Below the pieces are notes generated by a model that did not search any database, was not told where the DNA came from, and saw nothing but the letters and a program-made list of their open reading frames with translations. The translations under genes and the position numbers were made by a program. Shown one piece after another: positions 8,539 through 16,749 of a stretch of 52,816 bases of DNA. The stretch spans positions 1 to 52,816 of IMG/VR virus record IMGVR_UViG_3300032284_000652. One strand, given 5' to 3'. The first letter of the stretch is position 1. Each line of letters begins with the position of its first letter. This DNA is from a virus.

Positions 8539-9192
8539 TTAGCCGAAGTCGTCGTCGTCCGCCGTAGTAGCGGGCGGGGCGGCCTTAGTCGAGCCTGTAG
8601 CCGGGGGCGTGTTCGCCGGACGGCCAGCAGACGGCGCGGGCCGGGGCTGGGCCTCCAGATCGGCGGGGCGGGGAGCCCACGACCCGATCTCGAACTTCGG
8701 GCAATAGTTGGTGGACTTCTGGCCCTTGCCCTCCGACACGATGGGGATGGTGTCCACCATGGTCACCACCGGCAGCTTGCCGGGGTTGGCCTTCATACCG
8801 GCCAGATAGGCGTCGTGAAGCTCGTCCATGCCGCGCAGGAAGGCCTTGGACACGCTGGCGACCTCGCGGACATCACCGCCGCAGGACGGGGCCAGCTTGA
8901 TCAGGATGCGGACGCCGCCCTTGTGCTTGTCGGTCGGCGGGGTGCGCTGGGGGTGGGTGTCCGGGTAGGTCACCACGTCGAAGTCCGGGGCTTGCCCGGC
9001 CACGAAGGCGATCCAGCCGGTCTGGACGTTCTCGAAGTCGAACACCGCCTTGAAGTCGCGGGTGATGTCCACTTCGTCGTTCATATTGTCCGTCCGGTCT
9101 ACGCGAGCCCACCGGCCTGCCTTCGCATTGTATTTCACGACCGGGATGATATCGCCGCCGGTCGCGGCTTCATAGTTCACGCCAAGAGCCAT
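8539..9192 (-). CDS. probable ssDNA-binding protein with acidic tail
   Basis: 217 residues; ATG preceded by GGAGACGAGCAC. The body (residues ~1-165) has the beta-rich pattern of a phage OB-fold binding protein (VVKYNAKAGRWARVDR, then GWIAFVAGQAPDF), followed by a flexible Pro/Ala linker and a terminal DDDDFG. An acidic tip ending in an aromatic/Gly pair is the usual partner-binding tail of SSB and T7 gp2.5-type proteins. It is directly downstream of the PD-(D/E)XK nuclease, as in phage recombination cassettes that pair an exonuclease with a ssDNA-binding or annealing protein. An annealing protein is the main alternative. Confidence 0.65.
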   Translation of the reverse strand: MALGVNYEAATGGDIIPVVKYNAKAGRWARVDRTDNMNDEVDITRDFKAVFDFENVQTGWIAFVAGQAPDFDVVTYPDTHPQRTPPTDKHKGGVRILIKLAPSCGGDVREVASVSKAFLRGMDELHDAYLAGMKANPGKLPVVTMVDTIPIVSEGKGQKSTNYCPKFEIGSWAPRPADLEAQPRPAPSAGRPANTPPATGSTKAAPPATTADDDDFG

Positions 9193-9252
9193 GTGCTCGT
9201 CTCCATGTGCGGCTATCTGGCCAGCCGCTTGCCTTACCCCGTGGTGGGGATT

Positions 9253-10002
9253 TCAGAGGCCCCAGACCTCGAACGCCGCTTGGCGGGTCAGGGGGTCATT
9301 AAAGTAGAAGCTGTCCACGTCGGGCACGACCATGGCCGCCAGTTCGCTGGGGTCGTCGCTGACGGCCAAGAACCGCTGGATGGCCTTGCCGATGGTCACC
9401 AGCGCCTGCAGGTGCTCTGCGGAGTTCTCAAGCTCGTAGCAGGCCACCTTCTTCGGCGTGGTGTAGCAGACGCGGGCGCTGGAGTTGCCCCGCACTGCCT
9501 TGTAGAGCGACACCTGCCGGGCGTGGTTGATGCTGATCTTGGACGGCAGGGCGTGGGTGGTCTTCAGGTCCACCAGAATGCCGTGCTGGCTCCACTCGAA
9601 GTCGAAGTAGCCGATGATCGGCACGTCGAGGCCCTCGACCGTATGCGAGACGGCCCCCTGCAACTCAGTCGGCACGCCGTACGGCCGAAGCTCCGCCAGC
9701 GCCTGCGCCACAAAGCCGGGGATGCCGTCCCGTTCCTTTTCCTTGCGGGGGTCGGTGTTCAGGGCGGTCAGCCGGTCGAACTGGGCCACAGCGGCCTCCA
9801 CGCACTCCGTGACGGGCGCGGAGGGGTTCAGCAGGCCGTGGGCCACACCGGTCTCGGAGGCCGTCCCACGGTGCGCTGCGGCCCCCACGGAGGTACTGCG
9901 CTTCAGGCACTTCTGCAGCACGAACATGGCCGGGCTGGCGATGAAGGTGTTGCAGGAGGACGGGGAGAGGTGCTCGATGCCGTGTGCGGCGAAGGATGAC
10001 AT
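9253..10002 (-). CDS. PD-(D/E)XK nuclease (RecB/Cas4-like exonuclease)
   Basis: 249 residues from the ATG at 10002; an in-frame GTG at 10038 would add 12 residues, but a minus-strand promoter candidate would start transcription after it. The nuclease core is visible: AAHRGTASETG, GYFDFEW, the catalytic GILVDLKTTHA (Asp, then LKT) and HARQVSLYKAV with the conserved Gln. The N-terminal HLSPSSCNTF is typical of RecB-family phage nucleases. It probably trims DNA ends for recombination together with the downstream ssDNA-binding-like protein. Confidence 0.8.
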   Translation of the reverse strand: MSSFAAHGIEHLSPSSCNTFIASPAMFVLQKCLKRSTSVGAAAHRGTASETGVAHGLLNPSAPVTECVEAAVAQFDRLTALNTDPRKEKERDGIPGFVAQALAELRPYGVPTELQGAVSHTVEGLDVPIIGYFDFEWSQHGILVDLKTTHALPSKISINHARQVSLYKAVRGNSSARVCYTTPKKVACYELENSAEHLQALVTIGKAIQRFLAVSDDPSELAAMVVPDVDSFYFNDPLTRQAAFEVWGL

Positions 10003-10055
10003 GGCGTTCCAGATACGATTGCGATTGAGCCGCGACACTGCCCGACCGGAAAAAA

Positions 10056-10118
10056 GGTGTCAAGCGGGCCTGAGGCCCTGTTTTTATCGTTGACACCCGA
10101 AAACAGCGCGATTAGAAC
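10056..10118. promoter_or_regulatory. divergent early control region
   Basis: Between the leftward nuclease and the rightward small genes. GGTGTCAA (10056-10063) and TTGACACC (10090-10097) form an inverted repeat that presents a -35-like TTGACA on each strand, facing outward. Rightward: TTGACA at 10090, 17-bp spacer, TAGAAC at 10113. Leftward: TTGACA reading from 10063, with only a weak -10. Between them is the palindrome GGGCCTGAGGCCC (10066-10078), a likely operator because its near-copy sits inside the 12205 promoter. Confidence 0.6.
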
Positions 10119-10168
10119 AATGACATTGATTGTATCGCTTAACGAAAACAACCCCATCGGAGATCGAC

Positions 10169-10444
10169 ATGAACATCCTCGAAATCGACGCCGCCCTCGC
10201 GGCTCAGGACGCCGCCGAAGCCGCAGCCCGCGTGCCGGTCGTCGTCACCACCAAGCGCCACGGCAGCCCCTTCGACCGTGGCAGCGCCGACTACTACTAT
10301 GGCCGCCTGTACCGCCCCCACTATTTCGTGGGCGACACCTACGGCAGCGCCGAGATCACTGACCTGACCGATCAGGAGCGGGCCGAGTACCGCGCCGGGT
10401 GGGAAGAGGCCGACCGCTACGGCGACCAGAAGGACTGGGGCTGA
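10169..10444 (+). CDS. small conserved phage protein (HGSPFDRGSADYYYGR), function unknown
   Basis: 91 residues; ATG preceded by the leader ATCGGAGATCGAC. The core RHGSPFDRGSADYYYGRLY, then PH, and a following DLTDQERAEYRAGWEEA is a pattern I recall from many small phage and plasmid proteins of unknown role. First gene of the rightward early run, under the 10090 promoter, so likely expressed immediately after infection. Confidence 0.75.
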   Translation: MNILEIDAALAAQDAAEAAARVPVVVTTKRHGSPFDRGSADYYYGRLYRPHYFVGDTYGSAEITDLTDQERAEYRAGWEEADRYGDQKDWG

Positions 10445-10446
10445 AC

Positions 10447-10620
10447 ATGACCCCCTACGAAACCTTCGACTTTTTCATTCGCCGCCTTGGTGATGGGGCG
10501 CTCCTGCGCCTCATCGACGACGCCGAAGGCTCCTTCCACGATGACGCCGACTACGTCCGCGCCGTCGCCACCGAGGCCCTTATCGAGCGTGGATTTCTGA
10601 AAAACTGGGAGAGCATCTGA
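10447..10620 (+). CDS. hypothetical small early protein
   Basis: 57 residues, ATG two bases after the previous stop. Acidic and helical (FDFFIRRLGDGALLRLIDDA). Its stop overlaps the next start (TGATG), so the run is translationally coupled. No family recognised. Confidence 0.65.
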   Translation: MTPYETFDFFIRRLGDGALLRLIDDAEGSFHDDADYVRAVATEALIERGFLKNWESI

Positions 10621-10835
10621 TGACTTACGGAACCGTCGAATATCACCGCGAGCAGGTCAAGGACTGGGAGGAAATCCTGTCCGTCTGGATCGGCCACCTG
10701 CGCAATGACATCCGCAGGGACAACATCGCCGAGATCGCCCGCACCGTCGCGCACGTCGCCACCGCGAACGCCTCCCTCAAGGAGCACACCGACGCCCTGC
10801 TCGCCGCCACCACCACCGAAGGGGCCGCCGCGTGA
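10620..10835 (+). CDS. hypothetical small early protein
   Basis: 71 residues, ATG overlapping the preceding stop. Predicted all-helical with regularly spaced hydrophobic residues (WEEILSVWIGHLRNDI, EIARTVAHVATANASL), possibly a coiled coil. No function can be assigned. Confidence 0.6.
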   Translation: MTYGTVEYHREQVKDWEEILSVWIGHLRNDIRRDNIAEIARTVAHVATANASLKEHTDALLAATTTEGAAA

Positions 10836-10867
10836 GCGGCCCCACAACCCCCAAGGAGACCGACCAC

Positions 10868-11176
10868 ATGACCAAGCGCCAATTCGACAAGCTGACCGCC
10901 GCCCAGATCGTGGCCGTGGATAAGGTCCTGAGCGATTGCGTGATCGGGACCGGCCCCGAATCCTGCGAGTACATCGACGGCTGGGATGACGCGCGGGTCG
11001 CTGCAAAAGCCATCCCCGAGTACCAGTCCAACGGCACCGCCGCCGTGGGCCGCCTGCGCATCCAGCTTGGCCACGGCAAGCTGCGTGTCGGCCGCCCGGC
11101 CGCCGATTCCGTCGAGGACGCCTACAAGGACTTGGAGCGCCGGGTGGCGGCCATCGAGAAGGCCCTGCTCGCATGA
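10868..11176 (+). CDS. hypothetical early protein
   Basis: 102 residues. The ATG at 10868 has AAGGAGACC upstream and is preferred to a GTG at 10832 that overlaps the previous gene. Helical, with a C-terminal DLERRVAAIEKALLA helix. Its stop overlaps the next start (ATGA). No family recognised. Confidence 0.65.
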   Translation: MTKRQFDKLTAAQIVAVDKVLSDCVIGTGPESCEYIDGWDDARVAAKAIPEYQSNGTAAVGRLRIQLGHGKLRVGRPAADSVEDAYKDLERRVAAIEKALLA

Positions 11177-11319
11177 TCATCTTCGGCCGCTACGGCCCGC
11201 CGCCGAACCCGCCGGAGCCTCCCGACGAGAAGATTGCATGGGAGCGCATTCTGGTGATCCTGCTGAACCTGATCCTGTGGGGCTACGCCATCTGGCTTTT
11301 GAAGGGGTGCATCAAATGA
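11173..11319 (+). CDS. 48-residue single-span membrane protein
   Basis: ATGA overlap with the previous gene and again with the next one (11316). A Pro-rich N-terminus (FGRYGPPPNPPEPPDE) precedes one clear transmembrane helix ILVILLNLILWGYAIWLL and a short basic end. Small membrane proteins in early phage runs can act in exclusion or lysis control; nothing here decides which. Confidence 0.6.
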   Translation: MIIFGRYGPPPNPPEPPDEKIAWERILVILLNLILWGYAIWLLKGCIK

Positions 11320-11501
11320 CCGACGCCCAGGAGATCGAACACCTCAAGAGCGAACTGAAACGTATTCAGCAGGCCCTGTACTACGAGCAGTGGCTGGCTG
11401 GCCGTCAGGGCACGCATGGACCCGGCTGCTGGAAGTGGAGGCCAGCGCACTACCGCTGCGCCCTCAACCACATTGAGGAGATCGAGGGGAGGGGCAAGTG
11501 A
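11316..11501 (+). CDS. hypothetical small early protein
   Basis: 61 residues, coupled to its neighbours by a 4-bp ATGA overlap upstream and a GTGA overlap downstream. Helical N-terminus (EIEHLKSELKRIQQALYYEQ) and a Cys/Trp/His-containing second half (GCWKWRPAHYRCALNHIEEI) that could bind metal. Unassigned. Confidence 0.6.
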   Translation: MTDAQEIEHLKSELKRIQQALYYEQWLAGRQGTHGPGCWKWRPAHYRCALNHIEEIEGRGK

Positions 11502-11713
11502 GCGACGGCCCGACCTTCAGCGCCTACCTCGGCGACAATCTCTACGCCGACTTCCCCAGAGACGTGAGGCTGGTCCGAATATGGGCCATGGCGGACGGTC
11601 AGGCGTCCGTGCCCCTGTACCTGAGCCCCGAAAGCCTCGCCGCCCTGCTTAACTATGCAGCCCGCTGTTATGCGGGCGATATCGGAGTACCGAATGCCCA
11701 ATCAGTACACTAA
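11498..11713 (+). CDS. hypothetical small early protein
   Basis: 71 residues from a GTG start in a GTGA overlap, with GGGGAGGGGCAA upstream. Begins SDGPTFSAYLGDNLYADFP and ends inside the start of the gcrA homologue (20-base overlap). No known family. Confidence 0.55.
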   Translation: MSDGPTFSAYLGDNLYADFPRDVRLVRIWAMADGQASVPLYLSPESLAALLNYAARCYAGDIGVPNAQSVH

Positions 11714-12201
11714 CAACCCATGGACCGATGAACTGACCCGGCTGGTCGAGCGCCTCTGGATGGAGGGCAAATCCGCCAACCAGATCGACAAGCAGATCGG
11801 CCGGTCGCGGAAACTCCGTGATCGGCAAGGTCCACCGCATGGGCCTCAACAATGTCGTCCGGCAGCGGCCCACTATGGTGGTCTCCCGCTTCAATCCCCG
11901 CTTCGGACCTCCCAAGCCCCCTAAGCCCCGCCACAAGCCCGTCAGGAGCCTGCCTGCGGCCATCAAGGACAATGTCGTGCCCCCGTCTGTCAAACCCATC
12001 CAGAGGCCGCCAGAGGGCGGCGTGAGCCTTCTGTCGCTGAAGTACGGCATCCAGTGCGCCTATCCGGTCTCAGGCAAGGGTGCGGACACCGCCTACTGCG
12101 GCGGTGGGACGGGCGGCCATACCTACTGCGAAACTCATCGCAGGGTGATGTATGAGCGTCCGAAAAAGATGCACTCCTCTTCTATGTTCACACGAAAATA
12201 G
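11694..12201 (+). pseudogene. gcrA: GcrA-family cell-cycle regulator, split by a +1 frameshift
   Basis: ATG at 11694 follows ATCGGAGTACCGA. Frame one reads NPWTDELTRLVERLWMEGKSANQI, the GcrA N-terminal helix-turn-helix, then runs into out-of-frame residues and stops at 11924. A second frame (open until 12201) continues exactly where the first fails: NSVIGKVHRMGLNN, then a basic Pro-rich linker and the Cys/His end CAYPV, YCGGG, TYCETHRRVMYE. Removing one A from the AAA at 11811-11813 restores a protein of about 168 residues. GcrA binds sigma70 RNA polymerase and methylated GANTC promoters in alphaproteobacteria. Here it would redirect host transcription. A sequencing error, a true mutation or programmed shifting all fit; an error seems likeliest because the rest is well conserved. 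Confidence 0.75.
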
Positions 12202-12204
12202 TTG

Positions 12205-12233
12205 TTGACAGGGCCTAAGGCCCTATGAGATAA
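12205..12233 (+). promoter_or_regulatory. promoter with embedded palindrome
   Basis: TTGACA at 12205-12210 is followed by the perfect palindrome GGGCCTAAGGCCC (12211-12223) and TATGAG. The spacer to TATGAG is only 13 bp, so the working -10 may be the AGATAA at 12228 (17 bp). The palindrome is a likely operator. It feeds the gene at 12283 after a 50-base leader. Confidence 0.6.
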
Positions 12234-12282
12234 CCCACCACATCGGGGGCGCGGTGCTCTCTACCTTATCGGAGATCGAACC

Positions 12283-12573
12283 ATGACCACCAACGCCCAC
12301 CCCGTCGATCAACTCGTCGCCCTCCGCGCCCAGATCAAGGCCCTGCAGGAGCACGAAGCCCTGCTCAAGACCGAGATCAGCCGCGCCATCGGCGACGGCT
12401 CCTGCCTCGTCGGCGACGAGTGGATCGCCGAGCAGTCGGTAACCACCCGCAAGGGCGGCATCGACGAGAAGGCCCTCAAGGCCGCTGGCATCGACGTGGA
12501 TGCCTTCCGCAAGGCCGACACGGCCGTCTTCACCCTGCGCACGGTCCTCAAGGTCTCGCGCATCGCCGCCTAA
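12283..12573 (+). CDS. hypothetical early protein with own promoter and terminator
   Basis: 96 residues; ATG after TTATCGGAGATCGAACC. Helical first half (VALRAQIKALQEHEALLKTEI), then a small beta section ending TLRTVLKVSRIAA. The gene is a complete transcription unit between the 12205 promoter and the 12580 terminator, which suggests strong early expression. The sequence resembles uncharacterised proteins in phages of alphaproteobacteria; function unknown. Confidence 0.7.
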   Translation: MTTNAHPVDQLVALRAQIKALQEHEALLKTEISRAIGDGSCLVGDEWIAEQSVTTRKGGIDEKALKAAGIDVDAFRKADTAVFTLRTVLKVSRIAA

Positions 12574-12579
12574 TCACCC

Positions 12580-12601
12580 ACGGGGGGCTGCGGCCCCCCG
12601 T
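12580..12601 (+). terminator. Rho-independent-type terminator
   Basis: ACGGGGGGC, loop TGCG, GCCCCCCGT, starting six bases after the stop of the 12283 gene. No long T run follows, but the stem is very GC-rich. Confidence 0.7.
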
Positions 12602-12629
12602 CCACCTCAACCCAGATCGGAGATCACAC

Positions 12630-13004
12630 ATGACCACCCAACACACCCCCGGCCCGTGGCGCATCGCTGAGATGCACGGCCTTAGCCTCTACATGAACGA
12701 CGTCGCTGTCTCGGTCGTTCAGGCGGATGAGGCCGCAGAGGAGGATAGGCCCATCCAGCACATCGCCTTCGTGTCCTGCCATGCCGACTACAAGCGGGGC
12801 ACCGGCCACAAGGCGCAGTGCGCGGAGCGTGACGCCAACGCCCGCCTGATCGCGGCCGCGCCAGAACTGTTGGCGGCCGCAAATCGGGTCCGCCGGTCCT
12901 ACCCCTTGTTTGAGCCAGATGCCGATGGCGAGTGTGTCCTGATCCGCAGATCGGACCTCGATGCGCTTATCGCCACCATCGACAAGGCGGAGGGCCGGGC
13001 ATGA
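12630..13004 (+). CDS. HTPGPW-motif phage protein, function unknown
   Basis: 124 residues; ATG after the leader AGATCGGAGATCACAC. It has the two hallmarks of a common phage family: an N-terminal HTPGPWRI and, after a short beta section, RDANARLIAAAPELLAA. No enzymatic residues are visible. Its stop overlaps the next start. Confidence 0.75.
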   Translation: MTTQHTPGPWRIAEMHGLSLYMNDVAVSVVQADEAAEEDRPIQHIAFVSCHADYKRGTGHKAQCAERDANARLIAAAPELLAAANRVRRSYPLFEPDADGECVLIRRSDLDALIATIDKAEGRA

Positions 13005-13202
13005 CCAAATACACCGCCACCTGCTCCGAGTGCGGCCAGCGGTGGCACTGCTGGGCCGAGCGGGGAGCCCTGCCCGTGCCCGGAGTGTACCGCCCGTTCC
13101 TACGACTGGTGCAGCCATGACCACCCGGCGACTGCGCTGGGCCTGTTCGTCGAGATCGGCACCCTGACGTTCGAGGAGGAGCCCGAAAACATTTCCAAAT
13201 AA
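13001..13202 (+). pseudogene. small zinc-ribbon protein, split by a +1 frameshift
   Basis: The ATG at 13001 gives KYTATCSECGQRWHCWAER and then non-conserved residues to a stop at 13120. In the +1 frame from 13065 the sequence continues EPCPCPECTARSYDWC and ends EEEPENISK at 13202. Removing one G from GGGG (13062-13065) joins them into ~66 residues with a Cys-x2-Cys and a Cys-x-Cys-x2-Cys pattern, typical of a metal-binding ribbon. As in the gcrA homologue, the fault is one extra base in a homopolymer, so a read error is a strong possibility. Confidence 0.6.
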
Positions 13203-13206
13203 TATC

Positions 13207-13230
13207 TTGTAGGATGTGAGGCCCTATGGC
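13207..13230 (+). promoter_or_regulatory. candidate promoter upstream of the helicase
   Basis: TTGTAG, 12 bp, TATGGC, with GAGGCCCTATGG shared with the right half of the 12205 promoter. A weaker member of the same set. The helicase ATG is 43 bases downstream after an ATCGGAGATCGAC leader. Confidence 0.45.
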
Positions 13231-13272
13231 ATACAGGGGGCCTCAATCTATTCTGCTTTATCGGAGATCGAC

Positions 13273-14763
<1,491 letters not shown>

Positions 14764-14769
14764 CATCGG

Positions 14770-14788
14770 CGGGGGCTTTAAGCCCCCG
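14770..14788 (+). terminator. terminator after the helicase
   Basis: CGGGGGC, loop TTTAA, GCCCCCG, then TCCTTTAT. Begins seven bases after the helicase stop; the downstream gene has its own ATCGGAGATCGAA leader. Confidence 0.75.
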
Positions 14789-14807
14789 TCCTTTATCGGA
14801 GATCGAA

Positions 14808-15317
14808 ATGCGAAGTGATTTGAAAGAATGCGTGATCGAGGCCCTGACGCACTCCGGCGATGATCCGGGTGCAGCAGTGGATACCATCGTCGAGTGGTCT
14901 GCGCAGGACCCGTCCCTGCGGGACAGGCTGCTGCGTCTGGGCGCTCAGCAGGTCGTCAGGACGTACTACAACGACCAGCGCGAGAGCGCGATGACCATGG
15001 CCATAGGCCGCGTGGCGGCCAGTCTGGACAATCCTAACGTCGCCCAGAGGGTCGCCGCCCGCATCGCCCGCAAGGCGTTTTGGGACAAGTACACCCTGTA
15101 CGGCCACATCCCGCTCAAGGGGGCCACCAAGGCCCAACTGCTGGAAAGCATCGGCAACCGCCGGGCCCAGATCACATCAGAGCAGCGCAACCTCAACTTC
15201 GAGCAGTTGATCGCCGACCGGCTGCCAGACGACGACGCGCGCGTGTCGGATCACCTGACGGAGGCGCAGGTAGAGCGCCTCGCCAACAAGGCCATGGGAG
15301 TGAAGCAGTATGCGTAA
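14808..15317 (+). CDS. hypothetical protein
   Basis: 169 residues; ATG after the ATCGGAGATCGAA leader. Wholly helical composition with no recognised motif (ECVIEALTHSGDDPGAAV, then Arg/Ala-rich helices). First gene of a six-gene coupled run that leads to RusA and the methyltransferase, so it may take part in DNA metabolism. Confidence 0.65.
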   Translation: MRSDLKECVIEALTHSGDDPGAAVDTIVEWSAQDPSLRDRLLRLGAQQVVRTYYNDQRESAMTMAIGRVAASLDNPNVAQRVAARIARKAFWDKYTLYGHIPLKGATKAQLLESIGNRRAQITSEQRNLNFEQLIADRLPDDDARVSDHLTEAQVERLANKAMGVKQYA

Positions 15318-15630
15318 GAACTCGTTCGCACGGACCAGCGACGGCCTGCGGGACGCCCTGATGTCAGAAATGGAGGATATCCGGGCAGGCATAGCCAGCG
15401 CCGCCGAGGCCACCGCCTTCGCCCTGCTGGCCAAGCAGGTCATTGGGTCCATGGAGGCCGATATCGCCATGCAGTCCCGCACTGACGCCTTGGAGAACCG
15501 CATGTACCGCCGCAAGCGGGAGGAGGAGGAGATCGCTTACCGCCGCGGGCAGGAGGAGCGTGAGCGCCTGATCGAAGAGCGAAGCGAGCACATGAATCTT
15601 TTCTTGGAGAGCCTCAATGAAACTCGCTGA
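15310..15630 (+). CDS. coiled-coil hypothetical protein
   Basis: 106 residues, overlapping the previous gene by 8 bases and the next by 14. A basic N-terminus, then a long charged helix (ENRMYRRKREEEEIAYRR) that is a clear coiled coil. No function can be assigned. Confidence 0.65.
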   Translation: MRKNSFARTSDGLRDALMSEMEDIRAGIASAAEATAFALLAKQVIGSMEADIAMQSRTDALENRMYRRKREEEEIAYRRGQEERERLIEERSEHMNLFLESLNETR

Positions 15631-16312
15631 GCGTGACTTCAACGAAATCCCCGATGGATATGTATACAGGGAGGGGGAGCATTCTGACCTGATCCAGTTT
15701 GGAAACAACAGAAGGTATACCCACCATCCAGTCGCGGCTTCGGCTGAATGCTTGGAAATGAAAGTTTTCCGCCATCTGAACGCAGAGGAAATTATTTACA
15801 TAATCCGAAAGTATGCGGGCACGAGAAGCATGGTCAATTTCTTTGACCGCATGCTTCAAGACAATCGAACCAGCTACGAATACGTCAGAGGCATTCAGGT
15901 AAACTTGCAGAATGCCATAGAAATGGTTGGCCTGCGTGGTGGGTGCTCCTGCGAGACCTGCGACAAGATGGCCTACAATCCGGTTCCTGACGTTGCCGGG
16001 AACTGGGAGGAGGTCGATGCCTTTTTCCAGAGGGACAAGTCCGACGCCGCAATCGGCAGGCTGTGCTACCCAAAATTTCATGGCAGGCTGCCGATCCTGT
16101 GCGACGACTGCATGAGCATTGTCCGGCAGGTGCAGATCGAGAACCCCCACCTTCCCGTGTGGAGAAACGGCGACGTGCTGGCGCTCAAGCAGCTTTTGAG
16201 GCTTGTTGAGGTTGCCGCTGGCATCCCGCCAGAAAAACGCAAACGAAAGAAGCGCGCTCCAGAGCCGCGAAATCTGGCAGAAGTTTACTGGTCGAAAGGC
16301 ATTGGAACGTGA
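15617..16312 (+). CDS. hypothetical protein in an AT-richer segment
   Basis: 231 residues; ATG inside the end of the previous gene, preceded by GGAGAGCCTCA. The first half (15640-15960) uses many A/T-ending codons, unlike its neighbours, which suggests recent acquisition. Cys pairs (GCSCETCDK near residue 110, and LCDDCM near 165) may form a zinc site. The C-terminus is very basic (PPEKRKRKKRAPEPR), so nucleic-acid binding is plausible. Unassigned. Confidence 0.65.
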   Translation: MKLAERDFNEIPDGYVYREGEHSDLIQFGNNRRYTHHPVAASAECLEMKVFRHLNAEEIIYIIRKYAGTRSMVNFFDRMLQDNRTSYEYVRGIQVNLQNAIEMVGLRGGCSCETCDKMAYNPVPDVAGNWEEVDAFFQRDKSDAAIGRLCYPKFHGRLPILCDDCMSIVRQVQIENPHLPVWRNGDVLALKQLLRLVEVAAGIPPEKRKRKKRAPEPRNLAEVYWSKGIGT

Positions 16313-16749
16313 CCTACATCAGCTTCAAGGTTCCCGGCGAGCCCCGTGGCAAGGGCCGCCCCCGCGCCACCCGCATGGGCAACAACATCCGCCTGTACAC
16401 CGACGCCAAGACCTCCGCTTACGAGAACCTCGTCGCCCTTGCCTGCCAGCAGGCCATGCAGGCCGCTGGGCAGCCGCCCCTGACCGGCGCGCTGGCTCTC
16501 AGCGTGATCGCCTACGTCGGCATCCCCAAGTCCACCTCCAAGGCCAAACGGGAGCAGGCGGCCGAGGGATACTTGCGGCCGACCAAGAAGCCGGACCTCG
16601 ATAACATCATCAAGGCCGTCCTCGATGGCCTGAACGGCGTGGCGTTTGTGGACGACGTTCAGGTCGTCAATATTTCGGCAAAAAAACTGTATGCGATTGC
16701 TGAGCCCTACTTGCTGGTCAGCGTGGCGGCTCTGGAGACGCAAGCATGA
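16309..16749 (+). CDS. rusA: RusA-type Holliday junction resolvase
   Basis: 146 residues from a GTG in a GTGA overlap. Homodimeric Mg-dependent endonuclease that resolves four-way junctions. Family signs: N-terminal VPGEPRGKGRPRAT, the central P-x-K-x-x-x-LDN acidic motif KKPDLDNIIKAVLDGLNG (about residue 94) with the downstream DD of AFVDDVQVV, and the closing AKKLYAIAEPYL strand. Length is normal. It lies between an unknown basic protein and the methyltransferase, in the replication/recombination block. Confidence 0.9.
   Translation: MTYISFKVPGEPRGKGRPRATRMGNNIRLYTDAKTSAYENLVALACQQAMQAAGQPPLTGALALSVIAYVGIPKSTSKAKREQAAEGYLRPTKKPDLDNIIKAVLDGLNGVAFVDDVQVVNISAKKLYAIAEPYLLVSVAALETQA

Noticed and set aside
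8503-9999. 498-codon plus-strand frame opposite the ssDNA-binding-like and nuclease genes
   Set aside because: Antisense to two genes with clear motifs; composition is Gly/Arg/His/Val typical of a shadow frame in GC-rich DNA, and it has no ribosome site.
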